Shown here piece after piece: positions 1 through 8,719 of a DNA stretch of 56,214 bases. Position 1 is the first letter of the stretch; the number at the start of each line of letters is the position of its first letter. Source of the DNA: CAYRPN01 sp964426135. GTDB taxonomy: Bacteria > Planctomycetota > Phycisphaerae > Phycisphaerales > Phycisphaeraceae. The notes under the pieces are model-generated. The model was not told the origin of the DNA, made no database searches, and was given only the letters and a program-made list of their open reading frames with translations. The DNA lies in contig CAYRPN010000026.1 of the NCBI GenBank assembly GCA_964426135.1, forward strand, positions 1 to 56,214, in the 5' to 3' direction. The position numbers and the translations under genes are program-made.

Positions 1-49
1 AGACCGAGCCAACGACGACGGTAGAGAGATTTACAGAAATGCGGTTGCT

Positions 50-346
50 TTACCCAGTGGCTACCAGTGTTTGTATGTCGTTCGCGCCAGGCTTGCTTTG
101 GGCCGTAGATACAGCTTGCCCTAAAACCGAGAGTGTTGCCGGATCCATGAGACTTCGTGATTCGATGGTATTGTCTGGTTGAACGGAATTTTGCAATTTC
201 GTTGCCAGATTTCGTATAGCCTCTGAATCTGCCGGTTCTCCCCGGATCAAGTTGTCCAAATCTATCGCTGCCTCTGATGCTAAAGATGGTAGTGACGGGT
301 CTAAAATATGAAGTCGGTCACCAGCAGGTGGTGAACTGAGCGACAT
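50..346 (-). CDS. small hypothetical protein (98 aa)
   Basis: I do not recognise this protein. It is short and soluble-looking, with no signal peptide or membrane segment, and is rich in Ser, Ala and Leu. The frame stays open further upstream to a GTG at 370. The ATG at 346 is preferred because GGAGG lies five bases before it, a textbook ribosome binding site, while nothing similar precedes the GTG. The first 430 bases of the window look more AT-rich than the flanking DNA, so the gene may be recently acquired or fast evolving. Its downstream neighbour lies outside the window. Confidence 0.5.
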   Translation of the reverse strand: MSLSSPPAGDRLHILDPSLPSLASEAAIDLDNLIRGEPADSEAIRNLATKLQNSVQPDNTIESRSLMDPATLSVLGQAVSTAQSKPGANDIQTLVATG

Positions 347-541
347 ACAGGCCTCCAATTGGGTTATCACAACAAGTAAGATTGCTATCGACAGTTCGAC
401 TCAACCCACATTCTTACGATTTTCACTCTCATGTCAAGCAGAATCGGTTGAATCGATTCAGTGGTTGACCCTGCCTCGGCTGCGGCTCGATCTTCAACCA
501 GCCCCGATCGAGAGCCTCGTGGATCGCGGTGTTCGAGAGAA

Positions 542-787
542 TCATCCCCGGATGGTCTCCAGTTGGTTGGACATCACCTCCACCTGCGCCAGATCTTCCG
601 AAGGCATTATCACCCACGTGCCCGATTCGCTGCTCAGCAATCGGACGCGGACGCGCCCCGGCGAGCCGACGTTTCCTTCCACGAACTCGCGCGGCACAAA
701 GAACGAGCGCCCTTGTTCAGTCTTGACGACCAGTTCATTGGTGAACATGCCGGGTGAAATCGAGCATCGCAGCCAGCGTTCGGGCAT
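542..787 (-). CDS. small hypothetical protein (81 aa)
   Basis: An unrecognised small protein. Its middle reads like a compact beta-rich domain (MFTNELVVKTEQGRSFFVP, then GRVRVRLL and GTWVIMP). There is no signal peptide. Two further in-frame ATGs lie upstream (811 and 802), but the ATG at 787 is preceded by AGGA with a six-base spacer, which favours it. Overlapping plus-strand frames of similar length have Arg- and Ser-rich shadow composition and were not called. Confidence 0.5.
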   Translation of the reverse strand: MPERWLRCSISPGMFTNELVVKTEQGRSFFVPREFVEGNVGSPGRVRVRLLSSESGTWVIMPSEDLAQVEVMSNQLETIRG

Positions 788-890
788 GGTGAGTCCTTTC
801 ATGACGTGCATTCCAGCTCAACGAGGTCACTTTAGCCTGCGTCGGCGAACCTGCTAAGTACAGCGTTTCATTGAAAAGGGTGCAATCTCC

Positions 891-984
891 GGGTGGCTGG
901 GGCTGAGGCTCGGCGAAGCCCCGGCGGAACAAGGTGCAGGGTCATCCGGGCCGGGGCTTACGCGGACTCCAGCCCCAGCCACCC
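891..984. repeat. palindromic repeat, family D copy 1
   Basis: Two 34-base arms form an imperfect inverted repeat: GGGTGGCTGGGGCTG at the left and its complement at the right, each leading into a shared AAGCCCCGG core. Similar arms occur at 2783-2915 and 5863-5945, so this is a dispersed family. It lies in the gene-free stretch between the 542-787 gene and the dehydratase. Bases 985-1061 hold nothing I can recognise. Confidence 0.7.
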
Positions 985-1061
985 AATTCCCCGATTCCCC
1001 AATTCGATCCCTCTATTGTGAAACGTTGTACTAAGAGAAGACCGGAAACCAATGGAAATAG

Positions 1062-1448
1062 GGGTCTGCCAACTTTTCCGGGGGCGGCGTTTGTCCCCTC
1101 TCCGCAGGGAGAGGGTGGTCGAGTCTGCGAAGCCGGGTGAGCGCCAGCCAAGCATGTGCGCGTGCTGGCCGTTGCCCGGTCGTGACGTAGGCGGGCCGAA
1201 CTCTGTTGTGCGTTCAACGGTTTGCACGCGCTTGGGGTAGACCCCAAGGCAATTGCATTTGGAACTTGACGGGAGGGCGAGGCTCCTGCCGAGCCGCGAA
1301 AAACTACGGGCGCACGAGATTGTTCGCGGCTCGGCGGGAGCCTTGCCCTCCCATATGCAATTGCCCTGGGGTAGACCCGCCCTCACCCCCGCCCTCTCCC
1401 GGAGGGAGAGGGGGCCGGAGTGCAAGCCCCGGAAATTCTCGCAGACCC
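1062..1448. repeat. MITE-like repeat, family F copy 1 (with nested repeat E)
   Basis: The element is bounded by terminal inverted repeats of about 22 bases: GGGTCTGCCAACTTTTCCGG at 1062 and the near complement CCCCGGAAATTCTCGCAGAC ending at 1448. Inside are purine/pyrimidine stems of the CCCTCTCCC/GGGAGAGGG type at both ends. A second palindrome (1242-1371) sits in the middle. The same ends recur at 40274-40645, and a right end alone lies near 17871. No reading frame inside looks real. Bases 1449-1614 up to the next gene show nothing clear. Confidence 0.7.
1242..1371. repeat. palindromic repeat, family E, nested in family F
   Basis: A long inverted repeat runs from CCCCAAGGCAATTGCAT at the left to ATGCAATTGCCCTGGGG at the right. 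It continues inward as GGAGGGCGAGGCTCC...GCCGAGCCGCGAA with its complement opposite. The whole 130 bases could fold as one hairpin with a short unpaired centre. The inner part recurs inside the helicase gene at 49891-49915. Confidence 0.7.
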
Positions 1449-1614
1449 GTCCCGGCGGGCCGCTCCACCGCGATGACCGGAAAGCTTCGTGATTCACGGA
1501 GAAAAGCGGGCGATGTCCGACGATGGGGATCCTGGTTGCGGATGGACGACCGCACCACGGCTCACGGCCAATCGCTACACTCCCACCACGTCGCTGACAC
1601 CCTTTGGAGCCGCC

Positions 1615-2721
1615 ATGCGCATCACCCGTATCTCCGCTTACCGCGTCGAGCTTCCGCTGCACGAAGTGACCTACAAATGGTCCGGCGGCAAGAGCGTCAC
1701 CGTGTTCGATTCCACCGTCATCCGCGTCGAGACCGATGCGGGCCTGGTCGGTCACGGCGAGGTCTGCCCGCTGGGGCCGTTCTATCTGCCCGCCTACGCG
1801 AACGGCGTGCGCGCCGGCATCGCTGAGCTTGGCCCGCACCTGATCGGCAGCGATCCGCGCGAACTCGACAAGCTCAACCGCCTGATGGATGCGGCTCTGA
1901 AGGGCCATCCGTATGTGAAGAGCGGCATCGACATGGCGTGCTGGGACATCGCCGGTCAGGCGGCGGGCGTGCCGGTCTGCACGCTCCTGGGTGGCCGCTA
2001 TGGCGAGGATTTCGGCCTGTACCGCGCCATCTCGCAGGAAGCGCCGGAGATGATGGCCCAGCGCGTGGCGGAGTATCGCGCCCAGGGCTATCGCCGGTTT
2101 CAGCTCAAGGTCGGCGGCGACCCGGCGGATGACATCGCCCGCATCCGCGCCGTCGCTGCCGTGCTGCGCCCCGAAGATCGCCTCATCGCCGACGCCAACA
2201 CCGGCTGGCGCATGCACGACGCCCTGCGCGTCGTGCGGGCTGTGGAGGACATCGATGTCTACATCGAGCAGCCCTGCCTCACCTACGAGGAATGCCTGAC
2301 CGTTCGCAAGCACTGCAACCATCCCTTCGTGCTCGATGAGGTGATGGACAGCATTCAGCCGCTGCTGGTGGGCTACCACGACCGCGCGATGGATGTGGTG
2401 AACCTGAAGATCAGCAAGCTCGGCGGCCTGACGAAGACGAAGCAGGCACGCGACCTGTGCATCTCCATGGGCGTGGTGATGACGCTGGAGGATAGCTGGG
2501 GCGGGGACATCGTGACCGCGGCGATCGCGCACCTGGCGCACTCGACGCCGACGGAGTTCCTGTTCACCTCGACGGATTTCAACAGCTACGTGACTCGCAG
2601 CATCGCGGACGGCGCCCCGCAGCGCAAGAACGGGCGACTGGCGGCGTCGCTGGCGCCGGGGCTGGGAGTTAAGCCGAAGATGGATGTGCTGGGCAAGGCG
2701 GTGGTCGTCGTGGGCGGATAA
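1615..2721 (+). CDS. mandelate racemase/muconate lactonizing enzyme family; probable cis-3-hydroxy-L-proline dehydratase
   Basis: A 368-residue enolase-superfamily enzyme. The N-terminal capping domain (to about residue 125) precedes a TIM-barrel. Catalytic lysines are visible on opposite barrel strands: Lys165 in FQLKVGG and Lys265 in NLKISKLGG. Metal ligands are Asp193 (DANTGW), Glu218 (IEQPC) and Asp241 (LDEV). The text resembles proteins annotated as cis-3-hydroxy-L-proline dehydratase (the WSGGKSV and PLGPFYLPAY segments), which would place it in hydroxyproline catabolism. The exact substrate is inferred from resemblance. The start is the ATG at 1615 with GGAG four bases upstream. A longer open frame from 1489 reads through non-coding repeat DNA. 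It stands alone. Confidence 0.88.
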   Translation: MRITRISAYRVELPLHEVTYKWSGGKSVTVFDSTVIRVETDAGLVGHGEVCPLGPFYLPAYANGVRAGIAELGPHLIGSDPRELDKLNRLMDAALKGHPYVKSGIDMACWDIAGQAAGVPVCTLLGGRYGEDFGLYRAISQEAPEMMAQRVAEYRAQGYRRFQLKVGGDPADDIARIRAVAAVLRPEDRLIADANTGWRMHDALRVVRAVEDIDVYIEQPCLTYEECLTVRKHCNHPFVLDEVMDSIQPLLVGYHDRAMDVVNLKISKLGGLTKTKQARDLCISMGVVMTLEDSWGGDIVTAAIAHLAHSTPTEFLFTSTDFNSYVTRSIADGAPQRKNGRLAASLAPGLGVKPKMDVLGKAVVVVGG

Positions 2722-2782
2722 GGATCGGCAGGTGACGGACCTTGCGCAGGAGCTATGCACGACGAGGCTTCGAAATGTTTCC

Positions 2783-2973
2783 GGGTGGCGGGGGCTGGAG
2801 TGCGCGGAAGCCCCGGAACGAGCGCGCGGAGGTGCAAGCCGAGAGAGAATCGCGATTCGTCAGTGCAAGCTTATTCGTTCCGGGGCATCCGCAGAGCCTC
2901 CTGCCCCGGCCACCCAACGCAGACGCGAAGAGCTTTCCTGCCCCGGCCACCCAACGCAGACGTGAAGAGCGTT
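2783..2973. repeat. palindromic repeat, family D copy 2, with a 37-base tandem duplication
   Basis: The left arm (GGGTGGCGGGGGCTGGAG at 2783) pairs with the right arm ending CCCCGGCCACCC at about 2915. The right end is then duplicated: 37-base units at 2900-2936 and 2937-2973 share CCTGCCCCGGCCACCCAACG and differ at two positions. This occupies much of the gene-free stretch between the dehydratase and the HD protein. Confidence 0.65.
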
Positions 2974-3070
2974 CAGTCTCCGCATCGGTGCGGCTCTGGT
3001 CGTGCTGCCCGGCTGAATCGGGGATCGAATCGCCCCGGACAATTAGCGCAAGTATAGGTCTATCAGGCAC

Positions 3071-3276
3071 TTGCAATCTGAATTTCGGATAAGCCGCTGT
3101 GTTGCTCCGTTAGCCCCCGGCTCCGCCGGGGGAGGAGCGCGGTCGAGATCAATCGCGCAAGAACCGCACGGCAGCATCCGCGCTTCGACGATCATCGACC
3201 GCAAATGGCCCGCCACCATCGCCTCACCCCCGGCGGAGCCGGGGGCTAATGGCTTATCCGAAACTCAGGTTTGCAA
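3071..3276. repeat. MITE-like element, family A copy 1 (206 bp)
   Basis: A discrete element with about 25-base imperfect terminal inverted repeats. The left starts TTGCAATCTGAATTTCGGAT and the right ends with CGGATAAGCC-type sequence in complement (GGCTTATCCGAAACTCAGG then TTTGCAA). Inside is a second inverted pair, GTTAGCCCCCGGCTCCGCCG and CCCCCGGCGGAGCCGGGGGC. The centre is not palindromic. A copy of nearly the same length and sequence lies at 30661-30865. It encodes no credible protein, which matches a non-autonomous miniature element. Confidence 0.8.
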
Positions 3277-3499
3277 TCAACCATGGCCGTTGCGGCTGCC
3301 TCACCGCCTGTCCTGATAACCCCTCTCTGCTAGAATGATCTTGCTGTTTTCGGCCGATGAAGTCCTCACGAGGTCAGCCTGATCGGTTCGGGCTGGACTT
3401 GAGGGTTCCCCTTTTGGAGGCTTCCACGGTTCGACAGGATTGTCCGCGCCTAGTCCCCGGCCCCTGTGCCTCGGGCAGGTGCCGCCGTCGCCGCCTCCT

Positions 3500-5791
3500 A
3501 TGTTCTCTTTTCGTCGCCATTCCGCTCGCAGGCGTGAACTGCGTCGCAGCAATCGCATCGACGACCGTGGTCGCCAGACCCGGCCCGTGATGTGGGCGGC
3601 GCTGTGGGTCTGCCTTTTTGCCGTCATTGCCGGGCCTATCGCCCTGTCGGGTCAGGAACAGGATCGTTTTCAGGTCGGCCAGTTGATGGACCACACCGTG
3701 GTCTCCCGCGTGGCGTTCACCGCCATCGACCAGGAACGCACGCTCGCCCTGAAGCGGAACGACCGCCAGCGCGAGCCTGCGGTTTACAACACCAACCTGG
3801 CCCACATCACCAAGCTGCGCGATCTGCTGCTTTCCCTGGGCCGGCTGGCGATGGATGACAAGATCGAAAACCTCGACCAGATTCCCCGTGAGACGCGCGA
3901 CAGCCTGTTCCTGCAGTTCACCGTGCGTTTCGACGAGCTGCGCAAGCATGTGCGGCTGAACAAAAACTGGGACCAGCAGGTGGAGCAGTTTCTCAGCAGT
4001 CTGGCCTCCCTGCCGGTGCTGCGGTCGAGCCGGGCGACGATCGAGCGCTCCCGGGAAGACCAGGCGTCGCGCATCGCCATGCGCTCCATCGATGGCAGCA
4101 CGGAGCTGATCGGCTACGACGAAGACCTGATCGACGTTCAGGCCGATCGCAAGGTGTTCGAGTCGCGTCTGGAAGGCATGCTCGCCGGCAAGATGCCGCA
4201 GGCGGTGGCGCGGACGGTGATCGACATCGTGCTCAGCGATCCGCAGCCGCTGTACGTGTTCGACGAAGCGGAAACCGAGCGTCGCCGCAAGGCCCGCGAG
4301 GACGCGGTGGAGCCGGTGAAAGTCGTGCGCGAGCCGCACCAGGTGCTGGTCAAGGCCGGCACCAAGCTGGCGCCAATGGATCTCGTGCTTCTGGAAGAGG
4401 AGCACGCCGAGTACGAGGCGCAGCTGGGCGCGGGCCGGCGCTGGCTGATCCGCCTGGGCGGATTCGGGCTGATGATGATGCTCGGCTCGGGGTTGTGGCT
4501 TTACATCGGGGCTTACAACCCGCGCATCCTGCGCAATCCGCTGCGCGGGGCCGCCCTGCTTGCGCTGCTGCTGACATGCCAGGGGCTTGCCGTCGCCTTC
4601 ACGCTCGCCGCGCCGCATGCCTCGTACGCCACCACCGCGTTCCCCACGCTGCTGGCGACGATGATTCTCGCCATCGTGTACGACCGCCGCTTCGCCCTTG
4701 CCGTCGGCTCCATGCTCATGCTGGTGGTGATGCTGAGCCTGAGTCTGCCCGTGGGCTACGCGATGGTCTTGCTCACCGGTGTGGCGCTGGCGGGCGGGCA
4801 ACTGGACAACGTCAAGAATCGCACGACCGTCGTGGTCGCCGGCTTCCTCACCGGCATCGGCATGGCGGCGGCGACGTGGTTCACCGGCTTCACCAGCCTG
4901 TCGCTGCAGACCATCGATCCGGTCAGCGCCGTGTTCCGCGATTCCATGCTCGTCCTCGCCGCGGCTTTGCTCACGGGCCTGTTCGTGCAGGGCTTCCTGC
5001 CCTTCATTGAAACCGCCTTCCGCGTCACGACGGCCATGACGCTGCGCGATCTGAACGACGTCTCGCACCCGCTGCTGCGCCGCCTCGCCGAGGAAGCGCC
5101 GGGCACGTATCAGCACAGCCTGCGCTTAGCCGACATGGCCGAGGCCGCGGCGGAGACCATCGGCGTCAGCGGGCTGCTCTGCCGCGTCGGCGCGATGTAC
5201 CACGACATCGGCAAGGTCAACAAGCCCCAGTATTTCATCGAGAACCAGGGCGGCGGGCCCAACAAGCACGACAAGCTCAACCCCGCCATGAGCCTGCTCA
5301 TCATCGTGGGTCACGTGAAGGACGGCGTCGAAATGGCCCGCGAGGCCAAGCTGCCCCGCGCCATCATTCACTTCGTCGAAAGCCACCACGGCACCACGCT
5401 CGTCGAATATTTCTATCACGCCGCCCGCCGCAAGAGCGAGGACGAAGACGCACCGATGCCCGCGGAGTTCGACTTCCGCTACCCCGGCCCCAAGCCGCAG
5501 ACCAAGGAAGCGGCGATCGTGATGATCTGCGACAGCGTCGAAGGCGCCTGCCGGACGCTCGACGAGCCGACGCATGGCCGGATCGAAGCTCTGGTGCACA
5601 AGATTCTGCACAAGCGGCTGATGGACGGACAGTTCGACGAATGCCAGATCACCTTGCAGGAACTGCACAAGGTGGAGCAGGCGGTGGTCCGCACGCTGAC
5701 CGCGATTTACCACGGTCGCATCGCCTATCCGAAGGACGTGGAAGAAGGCGACGGCGACGCCCCGCAGCCACGCGCGGCGGCGGGTGGATGA
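3500..5791 (+). CDS. membrane HD-domain phosphohydrolase, 7TMR-HDED/PgpH type
   Basis: A 763-residue protein resembling PgpH/YqfF cyclic-di-AMP phosphodiesterases. One membrane segment (about 32-53) is followed by an extracytoplasmic 7TMR-HDED region (about 55-310), a bundle of about seven membrane helices (about 313-515) and a cytoplasmic HD domain. Metal-binding residues visible are His539 (TYQHSL), His568-Asp569 (YHDIGK), a later VGHV and SHHG, and an ICDSVE aspartate. It should hydrolyse a cyclic dinucleotide, probably c-di-AMP by homology. Other dinucleotides cannot be excluded. The ATG at 3500 gives a normal N-terminus. The frame is open to a TTG at 3440 but that extension is Pro-rich and unlikely. 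No cyclase is nearby. Confidence 0.88.
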   Translation: MFSFRRHSARRRELRRSNRIDDRGRQTRPVMWAALWVCLFAVIAGPIALSGQEQDRFQVGQLMDHTVVSRVAFTAIDQERTLALKRNDRQREPAVYNTNLAHITKLRDLLLSLGRLAMDDKIENLDQIPRETRDSLFLQFTVRFDELRKHVRLNKNWDQQVEQFLSSLASLPVLRSSRATIERSREDQASRIAMRSIDGSTELIGYDEDLIDVQADRKVFESRLEGMLAGKMPQAVARTVIDIVLSDPQPLYVFDEAETERRRKAREDAVEPVKVVREPHQVLVKAGTKLAPMDLVLLEEEHAEYEAQLGAGRRWLIRLGGFGLMMMLGSGLWLYIGAYNPRILRNPLRGAALLALLLTCQGLAVAFTLAAPHASYATTAFPTLLATMILAIVYDRRFALAVGSMLMLVVMLSLSLPVGYAMVLLTGVALAGGQLDNVKNRTTVVVAGFLTGIGMAAATWFTGFTSLSLQTIDPVSAVFRDSMLVLAAALLTGLFVQGFLPFIETAFRVTTAMTLRDLNDVSHPLLRRLAEEAPGTYQHSLRLADMAEAAAETIGVSGLLCRVGAMYHDIGKVNKPQYFIENQGGGPNKHDKLNPAMSLLIIVGHVKDGVEMAREAKLPRAIIHFVESHHGTTLVEYFYHAARRKSEDEDAPMPAEFDFRYPGPKPQTKEAAIVMICDSVEGACRTLDEPTHGRIEALVHKILHKRLMDGQFDECQITLQELHKVEQAVVRTLTAIYHGRIAYPKDVEEGDGDAPQPRAAAGG

Positions 5792-5862
5792 AGGGCGCAA
5801 CACGTCCCTCGCTGTTTAGCGTCCGCTCGCAGAGCGGAAGTGAGTCGGTTTCCATGGGAATC

Positions 5863-5945
5863 GGGTGGCCGAGGCTAAGTTCGCGAAGCCCCGGAACCAG
5901 CCACCGCAAGGCGCTGGGGCGTCGAGGACTCCTCCCCGACCACCC
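5863..5945. repeat. palindromic repeat, family D copy 3
   Basis: The left arm GGGTGGCCGAGGCTAAG...AAGCCCCGG faces a right arm CTGGGGCGTCGAGGACTCC...GACCACCC. It is the most diverged of the three family D copies. It fills most of the 281-base gap between the HD protein and the desaturase. No clear promoter for the desaturase was found; TATGAT at 6023-6028 is a possible -10 without a convincing -35. Confidence 0.55.
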
Positions 5946-6072
5946 AGGCATTTTCAAACGGGCCACCACTGCCCATCCTTTCGCCAGGCACAGAATTCGC
6001 ATCCCTATCCGTTGTATTTGGCTATGATGTCGACAGGAACATCGTCGGGTCCACTCGCCAAGGATCGTCTGA

Positions 6073-7128
6073 ATGCCCTCCGCTCGCGCGGCACAGCCGC
6101 GTCAAACTCCTGAATCCAAGACCACAACCCATCGCGCCGATCGCCTGCCTCTGCCGCACACGGTTGAGGTTGGCCGCATCCTCTGGATCTACGCCATTCC
6201 CATTGTGGGCATCCACCTGTTGGCGCTCGCCGCGTGCGTGCCGTGGCTGTTCAGTTGGACGGGCCTGATTCTCATGATCGTGGGCGTGCATGTCTTCGGG
6301 CAGGGCATCAACCTCTGCTACCACCGCCTGCTGACGCATCGCAGTTTCAAAGTCCCGCTCTGGCTCGAGCATTTTTTCGTCGCGATTGCGCTGTGCTGCA
6401 TGGAGGACACGCCGGCCCACTGGGTCGCCACGCACCGCTTCCACCACAGCCAGAGCGACAAACAGCCCGACCCGCATTCGCCGCTGGTCAGTTTCCTGTG
6501 GAGCCACATGGGCTGGCTGTTTCTTCACAACAAGGGCACGCGCAACTACGACGCTTACTACAAGTATGCCCGCGATGTGCTGGAAGACCCCTTCTACATG
6601 CGGCTGGAGAAGAACCCCTGGCTGGTGTTCGCTTTTTATCTGGGGCATGCGTTGCTTTACTTCCTCGTCGGGTTCGCCGTCGGATTCTTCACCGCAGGCG
6701 CGGACGCCGCCCCGATCGTGGCGGGCTTGCGGTTCGGCCTGAGCCTGCTCGTCTGGGGCGTCCTCGTGCGCACCGTCGTCGTCTGGCACATCACCTGGTC
6801 CGTCAACAGCCTGACGCACCTGTTCGGCTACCGCAATTACGAAACCGACGAGCATTCCACCAACAACTGGTTCGTCGCCCTGCTTTCCGTCGGCGAAGGC
6901 TGGCACAACAACCACCATCACGATCAGACCAGCGCGTCGAACCAGCATCGCTGGTGGGAGTTGGACCTGACCTACTACGAAATCCTCGCGCTGTCGTGGG
7001 TCGGCCTGGCTGGCGACGTGAAACGCCCGCGCCACCTGAGGCAGGCCGCGGTGAAGGGCGAGGTGGCGAAACCACAGGCCGCCGATCCCGCGCCGGACGC
7101 CGGCGATGCGCCGCAAGCGCCCAAGTGA
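6073..7128 (+). CDS. acyl-CoA/acyl-lipid fatty-acid desaturase (delta-9 type)
   Basis: A 351-residue integral membrane desaturase. The three histidine boxes that bind the di-iron centre are intact: His84-x4-His89 (HRLLTHR), His121-xx-His124-His125 (HRFHH) and His278-xx-His281-His282 (HNNHHHD). About four hydrophobic membrane stretches surround them. It should insert a double bond in saturated fatty acyl chains with electrons from an external donor. The C-terminus is an Ala/Pro-rich tail. AAGGA precedes the ATG by about eight bases. The stop is two bases from the next start, so the small membrane protein is probably co-transcribed. Confidence 0.9.
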   Translation: MPSARAAQPRQTPESKTTTHRADRLPLPHTVEVGRILWIYAIPIVGIHLLALAACVPWLFSWTGLILMIVGVHVFGQGINLCYHRLLTHRSFKVPLWLEHFFVAIALCCMEDTPAHWVATHRFHHSQSDKQPDPHSPLVSFLWSHMGWLFLHNKGTRNYDAYYKYARDVLEDPFYMRLEKNPWLVFAFYLGHALLYFLVGFAVGFFTAGADAAPIVAGLRFGLSLLVWGVLVRTVVVWHITWSVNSLTHLFGYRNYETDEHSTNNWFVALLSVGEGWHNNHHHDQTSASNQHRWWELDLTYYEILALSWVGLAGDVKRPRHLRQAAVKGEVAKPQAADPAPDAGDAPQAPK

Positions 7129-7130
7129 CG

Positions 7131-7472
7131 ATGCCCGCTTTCTTTTTCACGCTCGCGACGGCGGCGCCCGTCATCTGGGTGCTCGCCGTGTTTTCCGTGG
7201 CGCCACTCGCGCTGGCGGCTTATTTCATTCGCCATCCGGGAGCGCTGGCCAAGGGACAGGACGCGGCGGGCCGGGGCATGGCGGTCGGCTGCACCGTGGC
7301 GATCCTCGGCGCGATCTCGCTCGTGCTCAGCATCGTCAACGCGATCGTCACCGCCGCTGCGAACGATCCGCTCGACACCATCACCCGCGTCGCCGGCTTC
7401 GGCCCGCTGATCGCCATCGTCTTCACGGCGCTGGGTGTTTACACTGTGTCGCAGTTGAGAAAAGGCGAGTGA
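7131..7472 (+). CDS. small membrane protein (113 aa)
   Basis: Not recognised as a named family. Three hydrophobic segments are visible: residues about 5-30 (AAPVIWVLAVFSVAPLALAA), about 47-72 and about 88-106. A short polar C-terminus ends in QLRKGE. The start at 7131 lies two bases after the desaturase stop, suggesting translational coupling. It could assist membrane lipid modification, but only proximity supports that. Confidence 0.72.
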   Translation: MPAFFFTLATAAPVIWVLAVFSVAPLALAAYFIRHPGALAKGQDAAGRGMAVGCTVAILGAISLVLSIVNAIVTAAANDPLDTITRVAGFGPLIAIVFTALGVYTVSQLRKGE

Positions 7473-7496
7473 AATGCGAAGGCACGGAGATGCACC

Positions 7497-8462
7497 ATGC
7501 GAGCGCTCACGATCATCACGCTCTTTCTGCTCGGGATGCCGGCGTCGGACGCGGGCGCCGAGCCGAAGCTCGATCTGAAAAAAGGCGATCGCGTCGTCTT
7601 CGTCGGCAATACCTTCGCCGAGCGGCTGCAACTCTGGTCGCACTTCGAAGCGATGCTCACCATCGCCGAGGCGGACAAGGACCTCACCTTCCGCAATCTC
7701 GGCTGGTCGGCTGACACGCTCACGCTCAAACCCCGCCCCGAAGGTTTCGGCAGCGAGGACGAACACCTCAAGGACAAGAAAGCCGACGTGATTTTCGCGT
7801 GCTACGGCATGAATGAATCCTTCGATGGCGAAGCGGGCCTGGCGAAATATGAGAAGGACTGGCGCGAGTTCATCGCCAAGGTGAAGAAGACGGATTACAG
7901 CGGCAAGGGCCCGCCGCGGCTGGTGATGGTCGGGCCGATCCACCATGAAGACCTCGGTCGGCCGCTGCCTGAGCCGACGGAGCACAACAGGAGCCTGAAG
8001 CTCTACAGCGACGCGATGGGAAGAATCGCGGCGGAGGAGAAGGTCGTGTTCATTGACCTTTTCACGCCCACGCAGCAGGACACGAAAATGAATGTGGAGA
8101 CGAGAAAGCCGCTGACGATCAACGGCATCCACCTGAGTGAGCGCGGCGACTTTTTCGTTGCCCGAATGATGATGCAGGCACTGGGGCACGAGCAGCCGGT
8201 GCGGCGACTTTCGTCGAAGCAGGAGGTTGAGGCGAACACCGCGCTGCACGCCGCCATCCTGCGAAAGAACGAGTACTTCTTCCATCGCTGGCGCGCGGTC
8301 AACGGCGAGTACATCTACGGCCGGCGCAAGGCGCCGTTCGGCGTGGTGAGCTTTCCGCCGGAGATGAAGAAGCTCGACGAGATGATCGCGGCGGAGGAAG
8401 CGAAGGTTCACGAGGCCGCGAAAATGCTGGCGAAGAACAGGGGCGTGCCGAGTGCTCCCTAG
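7497..8462 (+). CDS. SGNH/GDSL-like secreted protein with altered catalytic motif
   Basis: A 321-residue protein with a signal peptide (MRALTIITLFLLGMPASDAG) and an SGNH-hydrolase layout. Block I reads FVGNTFAER where the family has GDS, so the nucleophilic serine is absent. Block III keeps Gly and Asn (YGMNES) and block V keeps the His (NGIHLSE), with Asn where the usual Asp sits. GGAG seven bases before the ATG supports the start. As I recall, such proteins are often next to PVC-type haem-binding CxxCH proteins in planctomycetes. Here that partner starts at 9275, separated by a toxin-antitoxin pair. The enzymatic activity is therefore doubtful. Confidence 0.8.
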   Translation: MRALTIITLFLLGMPASDAGAEPKLDLKKGDRVVFVGNTFAERLQLWSHFEAMLTIAEADKDLTFRNLGWSADTLTLKPRPEGFGSEDEHLKDKKADVIFACYGMNESFDGEAGLAKYEKDWREFIAKVKKTDYSGKGPPRLVMVGPIHHEDLGRPLPEPTEHNRSLKLYSDAMGRIAAEEKVVFIDLFTPTQQDTKMNVETRKPLTINGIHLSERGDFFVARMMMQALGHEQPVRRLSSKQEVEANTALHAAILRKNEYFFHRWRAVNGEYIYGRRKAPFGVVSFPPEMKKLDEMIAAEEAKVHEAAKMLAKNRGVPSAP

Positions 8463-8470
8463 TGAAGGTG

Positions 8471-8565
8471 TTTAGCCGCGACGCCTTGCGTCGCGCGAAC
8501 CGTGCGATGGAACGGAACACGCAGCGCCACCGGTATCCCGCACGGGGCAAGGCCCCGCGGCTAAA
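8471..8565. repeat. palindromic repeat, family B variant
   Basis: It opens with TTTAGCCGCGACGCC and closes with GGCCCCGCGGCTAAA, and each arm is itself a small palindrome (GACGCCTTGCGTC; GGGGCAAGGCCCC). The TTTAGCC/GGCTAAA ends match the family B elements elsewhere. It lies between the SGNH-like gene and the antitoxin. Confidence 0.6.
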
Positions 8566-8719
8566 CGATCGGAGATCATCGCCATGACACCCACGCTGAT
8601 CACCGCTGTTTTCGCATCTGCGTTGCGTCGCGCGGATCGCTCGGGCGTTTTCCAATGACGCGCAGGGCGCCGCCCGAACGATCCTCGCTAGAATGTCACA
8701 CTTCACAGGAATTCCGCCC

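Noticed and set aside
465..857. Long plus-strand open frame opposite the 542-787 gene
   Set aside because: Arg/Ser/Thr-rich shadow composition, no ribosome binding site, and the minus-strand gene has a good one.
958..2760. 600-codon minus-strand frame opposite the dehydratase
   Set aside because: His/Ala/Arg-rich mirror of a clear enolase-superfamily gene and runs through repeat DNA.
3331..3336. TAGAAT as a -10 box for the HD protein gene (a similar GCTAGAATG occurs at 8687)
   Set aside because: No acceptable -35 element at 16-18 bases and too far from the start codon; the shared GCTAGAATG is suggestive but not enough.
3374..5116. 580-codon minus-strand frame opposite the HD protein
   Set aside because: Typical high-GC shadow with Gln/Arg/His bias; the plus-strand product has intact metal-binding motifs.
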